Below the pieces are notes generated by a model. It was not told where the DNA came from and did not search any database. It saw only the letters and a list, made by a program, of their open reading frames with translations. Below are positions 47,612 through 57,433 of a stretch of DNA of 64,000 nucleotides, piece after piece. Source of the DNA: Cladobotryum mycophilum (lineage: Eukaryota > Ascomycota > Sordariomycetes > Hypocreales > Hypocreaceae). Position numbers and translations under genes: made by a program. Location: NCBI GenBank assembly GCA_036429605.1, contig CM071591.1, positions 4,464,001 through 4,528,000 on the forward strand, given 5' to 3'. Every line of letters starts with the position of its first letter. Position 1 is the stretch's first letter.

Positions 47612-49004
47612 CTAATGTGACCGCTCCTTTCTCGTTGCTTGCATTTCGATGCCGTCACCTCCATTCCTGCTAGCATGTATGTCTGGAACTCCGTAGCGTT
47701 TCCGCAGCTTGGTTATGAGCGAGCCGTATTTGTAATCGCTTTCCATGCTCTCGTGACTGCAGCACGGAGAATGTCTAATTGGAAGCAACCATTCCACGAA
47801 ATTATCCCCCATGACCGATTTCCAGTTTTCATGGAAGCCAAGATTCCACGGGTTCTCCCGGGGCTGAGTGCGCAGGATGGCGAATTTACGTTCCGCCTGT
47901 TGATCTCTGATGCAGACTGCATCGCTGGGGCTGTTCTGAGGGCCTTCAGAACCCGGCCGCCTCAGAGGGTAGATGATGGTGGTGTATTTCTCCGTCGGTG
48001 GAGTCGTCCTAGGAATCCGAACCGCCAGGTGGACAGTGTGTGTTCTCCGTAGCATGTCGATGTTGGTGATGTTGATGACGACGAAACGGAGCGAAGTCAA
48101 TGCCATGCCACATGCAAAACTCCCAAAGACACTCGCAAGAACCACTACGGCTATTGTCCAGCCATCTAGTCCTGAGCCATCATTGTGCTGTTGTCTGAGA
48201 GAGTACCCTCCCACGGCAAGGCACATGGCACAGTATAGGGTACAGTAAAAAGTAAACTGGACAAAGAAGTTGAATGCTGTGAGTGGTAACAAAAATGCCT
48301 GTCAGTTCGCCTCGCCCAATAAGAAAAGCCGCCGTGACGGTGCCGACTCACATGTTTCCGAGACCATGCCGCCTACCCACGGGCAAAAGTGATCCATCTT
48401 TCGCACGCAACGCCCCAGTTCGCTAGAGTGATGGGCACGATCGGGCTTCCAGCGGCGACACTCGGAGCACCACTTAGGGCGGCCATCTGCCTCGCATACG
48501 AAGATATCTTTACTATAGAACTCTTCGAGGAAGGGGCTGTCGGGGTTCGGATCGGGAGGGGTCCACGCGCGCTCCTCCACATCTCTATCGCGTCTGCGTC
48601 GGTTCTTGCGCGCTTTATTGATCGCATCGTGCTCGGCTTCGATGTCTGGTGGGAGAGGAACAAGACCGGGATCGCGTTGGACGGAAACAAAGGTGCGCAG
48701 ATAGGTAGCTAGGGTAAGAAAAAGAAAGAGGAAGAAGAGCGTTAGGAAGACTGTGACCACACCAGACTGGTGCTTCTCCTTGTAGAGGTAATCCACTGTA
48801 GAACACGTTGATGGTTAGAAAAACGGATGACTCGGACTCGGATTTGAATTCGTTGCTGAGGTTAGGCGGATACGAATTCGACTTACCACAGAGATGGCCA
48901 ACAACAGCATATGTCGCCAAGGAGATTATCCCGAGAATGACCAAAGGAATGATTCGAACCGCCCATCGAGTACCGGCATGGGTACTTTGGCTTGATTGCG
49001 GCAT
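47612..49004 (-). CDS. PFA5: Palmitoyltransferase, Pfa5 type
   Basis: Three exons (49004-48887, 48795-48352, 48276-47612) join in frame to 408 residues. The protein S-acylates membrane-associated targets with palmitate at an internal membrane. It has four hydrophobic segments: residues ~15-40, ~50-70, and two after the cysteine-rich domain (FFVQFTFYCTLYC, and VVVLASVFGSFACG). The catalytic domain reads WCSECRRWKPDRAHHSSELGRCVRKMDHFCPWVGG. Within it the canonical DHHC is DHFC, and two zinc ligands (HC and SxC) are replaced by Ser and Leu; the catalytic Cys is kept. Variant DHYC/DHFC motifs are known in the Akr and Pfa5 groups, which supports Pfa5 over Pfa3/Pfa4. No ankyrin repeats, so it is not Akr1. 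Confidence 0.88.
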
Positions 49005-49311
49005 GGCGGCATCATGACCGCAGCCTCGTTCGGCTGGTAGTGGTGGTGGTAGTGGTAGATTGGCAATGGAAGCCCAAACAAATATGATTAGATTGTCGTG
49101 ATGATGGATGCTTGGACCTCGTCATAAAGAGTACCTATACGCATTAACCTGACGCATGCACTGTAATTACCAGCTACATGGCGCCCTTCGGCCTCTACTC
49201 CTCCGGATGTAGGCACTGCCTAGGTAGTTGATCTAGTGCTTGTTCCAGGTGCTCCGTCCTAGATTAACGCGATGTTTATCCGGGCTACGATTGGGTGTCT
49301 GATCCTAATAA
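49005..49311. other. Intergenic DNA between divergent genes
   Basis: Holds the leader of the palmitoyltransferase gene, including GGT repeats at 49036-49054. Also contains CCTAGGTAGT at about 49219, one of a dispersed motif set. Confidence 0.45.
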
Positions 49312-50374
49312 ATGTCCATTCTTCTTCGCCATCCCCCCCTGGCTATCGATTTTTCCTGCCATTGGCATCTACTGAATCATATCAGCTTTAGTTATGTCGT
49401 TGACTTCCATACCAAGAACACGAAATGGGTTGTCGGGATTCCTATTGAGCCGGTGATTCATGACGCATGGGGTAAGCTTAAGAGCGAAGTTGCTACAATA
49501 GAGTAAGTATTTGTTATGACCGGTTATCTGCAATCGCTAATAATTAAACAAGTATATACAGAGGAAAACAACCATTCCTATTCCCAAAATTCACAAGTAT
49601 GGTCGAGACAAAACATTGGCTATAAATTCTGCTGAGGTATTGTTCCTCATTCTCGATTATATTCACGGCCAGCCGCTTCGCTTGGACACACTTATGAACG
49701 GCCCGCATGAACGGCGAAAAGAGGTCTTTGCTGAGCTTATCCAAGTCTTCGCCCAGCTATGGGTCCTTGAATTTCCCAAGGCAGGCTCCCTTATGCCAGA
49801 TCCTGACGGTGGGCTGGAACCCAGTGTGGATAACTATCTTTTAATAACCCCAAACGAATTCCAGACCGTATTCCATAAAAAATGGATACACCTTCTCCTT
49901 TTTACTCCGTAACAGATTTCATCAAGTACCGATACCATCCAGTATCAGGAATCAGCCAGTTGCCATTAGAGGATCTGACGCAGGAGGAAGCGGTATTTGA
50001 GGCTCATGTGACGTGAGTTGATGTGCTTGGGTTGTGCTCTCAATTAATAAGCTACCTAGAAGAAAGTCTCTTGGAATTGTAGAGAAGAAGAAAAGAACAA
50101 TGGGTATTATTGGTTAGAAGTGTGTGTAGACTTCCATGGAGACTGGAGCCTCAATACAGGCCCGCCGCGACCCTGCCGTTTGGTTGTGCTTGAGATCCAC
50201 AACCGTTACCCCTCAACCCCGCTAGATGAAGACCTCAACGGTATTTCAAATCATGAAAAGCTGTAAGTTTTGTATGCATTCATGGTATTTGTATTCATAA
50301 GAAACAAATCCAAATAAAATAGCATATCTGGGGGGATAAAAATTAAGCTTCTGCCTTTGATCGGGGTGTCTTGA
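49312..50374 (+). pseudogene. Spliced APH-family-like gene, damaged or undercalled
   Basis: Exons 49312-49502, 49553-50012, 50060-50262 and 50323-50374 are bounded by canonical sites. The first two encode an APH-like N-lobe: KWVVGIPIEPVIHDAWGKL, KSEVATIE, then after splicing TTIPIPKIHKYGRDK, SAEVLFLILDYIHGQPL and PKAGSLMPDPDGG. Two frame problems occur: one base is missing at the 49502/49553 junction, and another at CC 49891-49892, after which SVTDFIKYRYHPVSG and EDLTQEEAVFEAHV continue in the shifted frame. The HPD/HGD catalytic loop and Asp motif expected next are absent. Exons 3-4 instead encode YYWLEVCVDFHGDWSLN and RLVVLEIHNRYPSTPL, unlike any kinase lobe I know. It may be a pseudogene, a fusion, or an intact gene with undercalled bases. 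Confidence 0.55.
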
Positions 50375-52351
50375 ATCGAAATGCATTACTCAACATGTCT
50401 CGAGATGTCTATTTTAGCACTACAAAAGCACGCGTCTGTGTGATTGACCACCTCGAAAGCACTGAAACTGTTCGATTCCGCCTTTGTGCTTTACGCTTGT
50501 TTTGTTTTTGTTTCTGAACTATGCAAGTACCTAGTAGTTAATTGTGTCAATGCGAGTCCGTATCTACCTTATGCATTGTGCTTTACTGTATAATACGTGA
50601 CTATGGGTCATATTATAGATGCCTACCTCTACTGCTTCTAATGCTATTTTCGCCCTATCCTCTGCCTATGCCAATGTGACAAGGCCCATGGATACAATTG
50701 ATTCACCTAAATGTCACCATTGTCCACCTGCCCACATCAACTGAATGATTGCCCATGTATGATGCATACCGATTGGCATCTTTCATGGGGTAGAGACTGC
50801 ATCCCCAACAGACCTCCAGCGTTAAACAGGGCGCAAAGTAAACCTTGGATGCATCTCGGCACTGACCTGCATAATATATATATTGATTCATCATTTCTTT
50901 TGCTTGTTGTAGGCTGTTGGAGCTATATTTCGAGTGTTGAGCCTCAACGAAAACCCCGAAATCTTGCATATGATCCACAGAATCGTCCAATGGAGACAAA
51001 TTAGGTTTGGTGTCGGTGTCGAGAGTGCATGCGGCTCTGTGAGCGGTGGACACAGGGCCCGAAGAGCCTCAATGTTGGTACGAATGAATCTGACCGAATG
51101 ACACGTAGTATTTTAGGAAATTTTTGACATCTGTCTAACTAGCTATATATAAAATAAAAAAGGTATATAAGTATCATGTCCTCTCCTTTAATTCTGTATG
51201 CCATCAGATCTTGTCTGCTGCATGACCCAGGTCATTTGTTGTTCGGTTCTGCAATGGTTGTCAGTTCTCAGCTCAAAGACGGCTTGACTGAGAGGGTTTA
51301 TCCTGTTTCCAATATCAGACTATTTTTTCCTTTAACCTTTACCTTTATTCATGTACAAAAATAGTCGAAAAAGTGGTTTGTATGCCCGTACCCAATGTAC
51401 TATTATTATCCAGATCTATCCGATCTTCAGGTTCCTTGCTGGGATGACTCTAGCCTAGGTAGTCACTGAAGACAAAAAGCTCCTTCGAGTCTGCCGACAG
51501 CCACTATCGTCGCCTAATGGAATATTTTTTTATAAGCGAGAAATGCTCAATATTATTTTATTTTCGTCTCGGAAATGATCGGGGTCGTCCCTTTACGCCT
51601 TGCCGAAGCGGACTGCCTCGTTGCCTCAGGGGCCCACCTGGGCTTCCAGTTTATTACGAAAAGGCAACTCAAGCGCGAGCCATGTGACTCCATTCACAAA
51701 TCTATTACCTTATTTATGCTACTCATTTTGAGCCTTGGGCGTATAGCTGGGCTATTCAAGGGGGTGGCTTTGGATGGGATTTTAGCATGATGAAGTTGCG
51801 CTCCTACAACTGCGCCCATTCATTTCTCTCGCCTTCAACGCCTGACTTGACGTTCGATATGGATATTGGGTATTCTACGTCATCAAACTATTCCCTGCCA
51901 ATCGAATCTCGCACCTGAGATGGAAAACCCAATCAGTTATTGACTACTTCCCCAGAGCTCTGCCGAGAACCAAGAGATTTACTCCATCACATGAGCGAAG
52001 GTGGATGCGGATGCTTCAATGTGAAGCTTCCTTGTGACTGCGTTATGCGTCCGAACTGCTTCCTTGAGCTCCCTTACGAGGCATCGCCGCTGCTGATTAC
52101 CCAGCCAGAAACCGTACCATTTCCGCCATGATTTCTTGAATGGCTGAGATCAACGGCACTTACTCGGTCAATGGCAATGATTCGCTCTATACGTCCCGCA
52201 GACGTCCCGATACATACTTTTCGTCTGGCAAAATGGGCCAGGGGCTTGTCGAGCTCTGGGGGTTTGGACTTGGGCCAATTTACAGTATTTTATTTTATTG
52301 ACTTGCAAACAAATTGATATACTATATCAAGGGCGGTCCTCTTCCTCAAAA
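50375..52351. other. Gene-free AT-rich interval
   Basis: No ORF above ~115 codons and none with family resemblance. Contains TATATATATT at about 50875 and AT-rich DNA around 51130-51170. This separates the APH-like gene from the small Cys protein gene. Confidence 0.5.
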
Positions 52352-52453
52352 CGGAGAGATACTCAACAACTCAAGCACACCGATACCCAGCAACCCGAGC
52401 ACACAAATACTCATCAACCTGATCACACAAATACTCAGCAACCCGATCACACA
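52352..52453 (+). repeat. 24-bp tandem repeat, about four copies
   Basis: Units begin at CACAC: 52376-52399, 52400-52423, 52424-52447 and a partial unit from 52448, with a degenerate first unit at 52352-52375. The core is CACACAAATACTCA followed by a CAACC-type segment. The period is a multiple of three, so frames stay open and one of them reads an 8-residue HTNTQQPD-like repeat. It lies 55 bases upstream of the small protein ATG. Confidence 0.9.
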
Positions 52454-52508
52454 GAAGAGAAATTCACACTACAGCGGTTTTTACCCTGTCTTTACCTGCT
52501 TCATCAAT

Positions 52509-52730
52509 ATGGACGGTCAAAAGGGAAAGTCTTCGGGTGGCTCCAAGACCACCAAGACCGGCAAGAACACTCAGCCTGCTCGTCCTTTTACTGGTATGGT
52601 CATTATGTGGCATTGCCATCTCTGCGCCGGCGGCCCTTGGCTTCGAGACACAACACCGGCCTGCATGGAATGCTCTCATCCTCTCTGCGATACGTGCAGC
52701 GTCTTCCACGAGGGCATTTATGCAAAGTGA
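52509..52730 (+). CDS. Small Cys-rich, putative zinc-binding protein
   Basis: The ATG at 52509 gives 73 residues: a Lys/Gly/Ser/Thr-rich start (MDGQKGKSSGGSK), then CHLC, PACMEC and CDTC arranged as C-x2-C...C-x2-C...C-x2-C. This spacing suggests one small zinc-binding knuckle or ribbon of the kind seen in short Hypocreales proteins with WxCHxC and CxDCxHxxC patterns. An in-frame ATG at 52314 would add 65 residues encoded by the tandem repeat, but the composition there is not protein-like. A GTAAGT donor 11 bases after the stop and a CCCCAG acceptor at 52794-52799 suggest an intron in the 3' UTR or an alternative C terminus. Function is unknown. Confidence 0.55.
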   Translation: MDGQKGKSSGGSKTTKTGKNTQPARPFTGMVIMWHCHLCAGGPWLRDTTPACMECSHPLCDTCSVFHEGIYAK

Positions 52731-53810
52731 AAACGAGAAAGCTGTAAGTTATGCTTACAAACAGCCCCCCTTGTATCGATTCACGCTGACCGTCCCCAGC
52801 CACCGATCACTGCTTGCGAGGAGGCCAACGAGGACGAGAAACTAGTCCTCCTTTCATGTATTTTACCCTTTTCTAAGAGCTGTATCTGGTATTGTCTTTC
52901 CTGGAGTATGTCTGGCTGAGGTTGTACGTTGGGATGGTGAGGAGGCCATATGGCAAGGGGTTTGAGCGGGCGGCCATCTGCATTTTGGAGTTGATTAGGA
53001 TTGGATTTAGCCGACAATTTGTTCGTTAGAAATTTGAGAGACTATCTGCGCAAGCACTCTGAATGGAGCCACTCTCTTTTTTTGCTGGTGGAAGACTTTG
53101 TTACACAACCGAGAGCATCGGTCATACGATTGTGCTAACTTGCCCATTTTTCCTGGACACGGCAAGTACCTAAGATAGGAAACGGGCAACATGTAGAAAA
53201 CAGTAGCCAAAACCCAGGCAATATTCGTGCTTGTAATCCATTTATTGACCCAGCTTCTGCCGAGGTCCAACTGAGTTGAGGCTGTTTCCCGGAAGCCGGT
53301 GGGTTTACGGGTGATTGGTGCTGTGCATGCCGTAGGTAAGCCCGGGCCGGAGCGGTGCCGCTCCAATCCAACACCAACGCCGAAGCCCCGTTTCGTTGCC
53401 TTTGTTCGAAGGATGAAAGGTGATTACAGTCCCTAACGCAGTAGAAATATAAAAAATACAATTGAATGGACTCTTGGCCAATTTTTTAAGGCTGTTTTTA
53501 TTTATTCCCAGTATGACTCTTTCGCAGAACCCGAATTATGGTCGGTGCCGTCGTTGGATTGGACACCGAAGCTCTGTGCATGTAAGAGGCAATCGGATGC
53601 CTATTGGGTCAGGCATATCGGCGCATCTGTATGGACCACGTATTCCCAAACTGTAAATGAATGAGGCGGGATATCGAGATAGAACAGATGTGTGCTGTGA
53701 TAAGACAAGGTCAGAGGCCATCAAGGATGAATTAACAGGTGAAGCTCTAGGGAATATAGGTAATCTCTGGCTCGAGACAGACAGCTACAGCCATCCATCA
53801 TGGATGTTTC
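52731..53810. other. Intergenic DNA
   Basis: Contains the 3' flank of the small Cys protein gene and a possible 3'-UTR intron ending at 52799. ORFs at 53.0-53.5 kb are short and unrecognised. Confidence 0.45.
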
Positions 53811-53901
53811 GCCGTAGTCGTCTAGGGGTTAGGACAGCAGTTTGTGGCCCACCACGAGCATTGAAGCACTGCAAACCGAGGTTCGAGTCCTCGCTACGGC
53901 A
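53811..53901 (+). tRNA. tRNA-His (GTG) with a 19-nt intron
   Basis: Acceptor GCCGTAG pairs with CTACGGC, with A as the discriminator base at 53901. The D arm contains GGGGTTAGGAC, the anticodon stem GCAGT pairs with ACTGC, and anticodon GTG (53844-53846) is preceded by TT and followed by G37. The intron CCCACCACGAGCATTGAAG occupies 53848-53866, the standard position after base 37. The T arm is CGAGG-TTCGAGT-CCTCG. The extra G at position -1 that histidyl-tRNA synthetase needs is added after transcription in eukaryotes, so it is not encoded. Confidence 0.95.
53848..53866 (+). other. Intron of the tRNA-His gene
   Basis: 19 nt between base 37 and base 38. Its CCAC pairs with the GTGG of the anticodon loop, as tRNA splicing endonuclease substrates usually do. 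Confidence 0.85.
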
Positions 53902-55423
53902 CATTCTTTTTTGTCCATTTTTTATCATTCATCATGACTGATTTCCTCTGTGGAGTACGGAGCGGAGCACACGGTGCACTCACCTCTCTCTTCCGCCTAA
54001 ACATGCGCACTACCAGGTGCATTAATTCGTTTTTGCATTGGAGAAATATTATGGAGTAATTGATCAAAAGCCAAAGGCATTCCTAAACATATGCGCGTCA
54101 AGCACGGGGAAGAGAGAGTATGCACACAACCAGCATTATATGTGCATACCCACCCACATCCATCAAGATGACATCCAACATGAGACACCTTAAGAAAAAA
54201 AAAGAAGGAGAAGAAAAAAGACCCTTATTTTTTGACATTCGTTTTATGCGTCGACGGGTTGACGGAACTCTTCCCCGTCCAAGGATGCATTGATGGGAGG
54301 GACACTTCCAATTGGACCTCAAGTTTCGTGAACATGTTGTGTAACGCGAACTCGACATCACCGGGGAACCCGGAAGAGTGATCCGGTGATATTTTTTAGG
54401 ACCCTGAAGATCTTTTGTCGACTAATCTGGCATTTTAGTCATATAAAGTTGCATGCTGGTTTTTCTTTTATCCCCCTATGATATGGCCCTGACTAGGCAT
54501 GCGGTGGAAAGAAAACACACCTCTTCGAGCACTAGAAATGCACTGAAAACCTGTCGATCTAGGCGCGTGCTTTCTTTCTCCCCTTGCCAGGCAAGGGGCT
54601 TCTACCTTGCTTGGCTATCTTCAAACTTGTATTCCCGTGGGTGCGTGGTCAGTATTATCCTCAAAGCAATTATAAGTACATGCAATGCAGTAATCCCTAG
54701 GGCCAATAGCGATCTCTGATATATAGCTTCTCCAGCAGTGATATTTACGGAAAACCGCCCGGAGCGTCTTCTGGGACACGCTGGATGGGATTTTTTACTA
54801 GGTAGTGAATGCATGATCCCATTGAGTGCTTTACTTCTAGAGCAGACTTCCCTAGTTCATGATGCATGACAGGGTCTTAAATAAATCATAGACTAGTAGG
54901 CTAGTATGACAGCAATGGACCTTATCTCTGCCATCAATTTTTTTATTAGTATTATTATTTAAAGCGCTGGTGTCTTCAACCGGGCGCACATCATGACGCT
55001 TGACAACTTGCTTAAACTATCAGCAGCCTAGAGAATATACAAGTTATTACCCGTTGATGGGCCTTTTGCTATAGCCTTCGTAAGCTACGGAAACTAATTT
55101 AGAGAATTCCCCTTTTAGTTGGCGTGCCAGTGAGGATGTCTTTCGGCGCTTCATGAAACAGGCCATTTGGCGCGCCGTTTCTGGGCCGCCAACTGTGCTC
55201 GAGTGATGATCATAGGGACGACCAACGACACAGGGTTATTTACGAGGGCTGGCCACTTCTTAGGCCATGACGATCGCAGCCAGAGGACCGTTACACGCCC
55301 AAGGCGGGGTGCACTGTCCCCTCATTGTCCAAGGACCCGAGTCCTCTTGTTTACACACTAAACAACCCCCAAACACTATTTTTACGGTGGTAACTACACA
55401 ATCGAATGGCTACACACTCACTC
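53902..55423. other. Intergenic DNA downstream of tRNA-His
   Basis: T-rich just after the tRNA (TTCTTTTTTG), a likely RNA polymerase III terminator. AT-rich patch at 54938-54961. No recognisable ORF. Confidence 0.5.
53904..53912 (+). terminator. Pol III terminator of tRNA-His
   Basis: A TTCTTTTTTG run begins three bases after the discriminator base, as expected for RNA polymerase III release. Confidence 0.6.
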
Positions 55424-56611
55424 TCACACCCCTACCAGAAACTTGCACATGCCCTTGAGTTCTCGGGTAGAATGTATTGCCCGGTACCCGCGCTCCCGCT
55501 TGTATGACAAGCCGCTCATAACTTCACCGAAAGCGATCTGGGATTCTACGGGGGAGCTTTCAGACCGGTGTCTCTTGACCTCTTCAACTCTGATCTTTAC
55601 ACCTCTATCAACCCAAGAGAAGGGCGATCCTAGACCAAGTTCACAGCCCAATTTGGCTGACGCGACGAAGCTAGTTGATGCATAATAGAGAATTCTATCC
55701 CGAATCTCGGTAGGAAGAAAGTTGATTGTGCTTGGTTGTGGCTTAGTACTGGTTGTGTTGGTTGTGTTGGCTGCCCAGAGAATCATGTCGATAGCGGTAT
55801 CGGATATAGGAATGTCGTCGAATAGCGTCTCGGACTTGGTCCACACCAGCTCACTCCCATCGGCCTTGCAAAGAATGACTTGCCGAAGAGTCAGGATAGC
55901 ATACGTTACCACGCCGTTTGTAGAATCTCCGAGCGATAGATTACTGTTCATATGGCGTCGTACCATCTCAAGGCCCTCCCGGGTATCGTGTGCAAGGGCA
56001 AACCAAGAAGGCCCCGCTTGAACGAGAGTCGCCTTAGGGGTCTCCCAGCTTGGCAGGTCTATCAATTGAACATACGGTCCACCACTAGAGATGTGTTCAA
56101 ACCCCATGCGTTCGACTACAGTAAAATCCATTCTCGGGATCCAGATGGTGGCATACGCCAGCTTCATAAACGTCGTGGTGTTCATTTGTCTGCGAAGAAC
56201 ATGGCGCCATGTGAAGGCAAAGTCACGGAGGACTTGGCCAAGAAATGCCCTTGCCCGTGGAAGTATATCCAAGTCAGGCTCCCAGTAGGGTCCTGGGAGA
56301 GTCTCTTCTTCTCGGAATGTTTGCCTAGGTGAGCTCAGCGGCTCGAAGTCGTCTAGAGTGAGCAGTCGTTCACGAGCTGGTTGGAGAGGCGTTGAGCAGA
56401 ATTGATCCTTTTTTGTCAGAAAAAGGACGTCTTTATCGAGGTCAAATGTCCAAACGCTGTTAAATAAACCACCTCGGCGGTCGCCAAAAGGGTTAACAAA
56501 ATCGTAGACGTCCTCTCAAGTCAAGTTGATGTCTTGTTCTAATGCGGTGGAGAGTTCGCCTCGGGTCGAATTAGTGGTTGCTAGAAAGAAGGTATAATTG
56601 ATAGTTGCCAT
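55424..56611 (-). pseudogene. Fungal protein with F-box-like motif, one in-frame stop
   Basis: From the ATG at 56611 (MATINYTFFLATTNSTRG) to TGA at 55426-55424 the frame is 396 codons long, with a single internal stop (TGA, 56518-56516) after DINLT. Reading resumes at once with EDVYDFVNPFGDRRGG, then KKDQFCSTPLQPARERL, FTWRHVLRRQMN, and a segment FLPTEIRDRILYYA that resembles the fungal F-box-like start (LPxEIRxxIL). The codon before EDVY is likely a Trp (TGG) or Arg (CGA) in the ancestor, one transition away. Either this allele is non-functional or a shorter protein is made from a downstream ATG (e.g. 56272, 282 residues). No catalytic site is evident. The rest of the frame shows no further damage, so inactivation, if real, is recent. 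Confidence 0.55.
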
Positions 56612-56642
56612 TCAATTCATAGAACATACTGTGGCATTTCTT

Positions 56643-56820
56643 TTAACCCACGAGGATGCGAGAGAACAGCTCCAGATAAGTCGCATCGTCTGGTGATTTT
56701 TTGGAGTAACCCCTACGGAGAGAAGACCCTGCGGCATGCTGTCAGTATGCTACTGTGGCGAAGAGCCAAACCTAGGAGTTTACCTTGTGCGATAAAGATC
56801 AAACCTGATAAAGGTGACAT
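56643..56820 (-). CDS. Candidate 40-residue protein with one intron
   Basis: Exon 56820-56784 (MSPLSGLIFIAQ) joins exon 56728-56643 across a 55-nt intron (donor GTAAAC, acceptor GCCGCAG), giving GSSLRRGYSKKSPDDATYL followed by ELFSRILVG and TAA at 56645-56643. The second exon has coding-like composition only in the frame the splice provides. The N terminus is hydrophobic and the middle basic. It lies 31 bases upstream of the ATG of the stop-interrupted gene on the same strand, so it could also be the remains of that gene's 5' exons or an upstream ORF in its leader. Not recognised. Confidence 0.35.
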
Positions 56821-57433
56821 GGTGATGTGTTGATAGACCGGTGAGCAATGAAGGGTAAGTTGAGTTGACCGAGTTGCATTCTGACTTGGCAGAAGCCGCT
56901 ATTTAACCGCAGCCATCCATTGGCCAGCTAGCGGGGGTTTGGCAAGCAGTGGACGCCTCAAGGAAGACACCCCACTTCCAAGGTTCCCCTGCTAATAGTC
57001 GTAACTTTGGAAGTCCTTGAATGGCTCATTGACCTGTGAAGTAATGAGGCATGCTTGGTGCATGATAATATACTCGAATATCTGGAGTGCGGAGGGCTTT
57101 GTTTGTAGGTGGATTAGCTAGTTGGCTGCGTCTCGCGCGCTGCGAGATGTGGTCCTCAATATGGGTCTAATACCAGTCATCTTAACTATTGAGCTATAGG
57201 TGACCTGCTCGTTTGGATGCTCTCCTGATTGGAAGTGCATTTAGCTTGGACCGGTCTGCAGGCTGGCTCACATGAGCACGCGGCTGCGCAGTTACCTCGG
57301 ATTGGATTGGATCACCTCCTGGCGAGGTGCATGGCCAAAGGATGGCCTGCATAATAAGCCATCGCTTCAAAGCTCACTTTGAAGCGCAAGAGCAAGAATC
57401 ATCCTACTGAGAGTGCAGCACCAGAAATCCGAG
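56821..57433. other. Intergenic DNA between divergent genes
   Basis: Bidirectional promoter space between the minus-strand genes ending left and the HET gene. A tRNA-like A-box (minus strand, about 57197-57180) is present without the rest of a tRNA. ATTGGATTGGAT duplication at about 57301-57312. Confidence 0.45.

Noticed and set aside
47639..48052. Plus-strand ORF of 137 codons
   Set aside because: Antisense to the last exon of the palmitoyltransferase gene.
57130..57215. Possible tRNA on the minus strand
   Set aside because: It has a TAGCTCAATAG A-box-like segment, but the acceptor ends do not pair, the anticodon stem is poor and no GGTTCGAATCC T arm is present.
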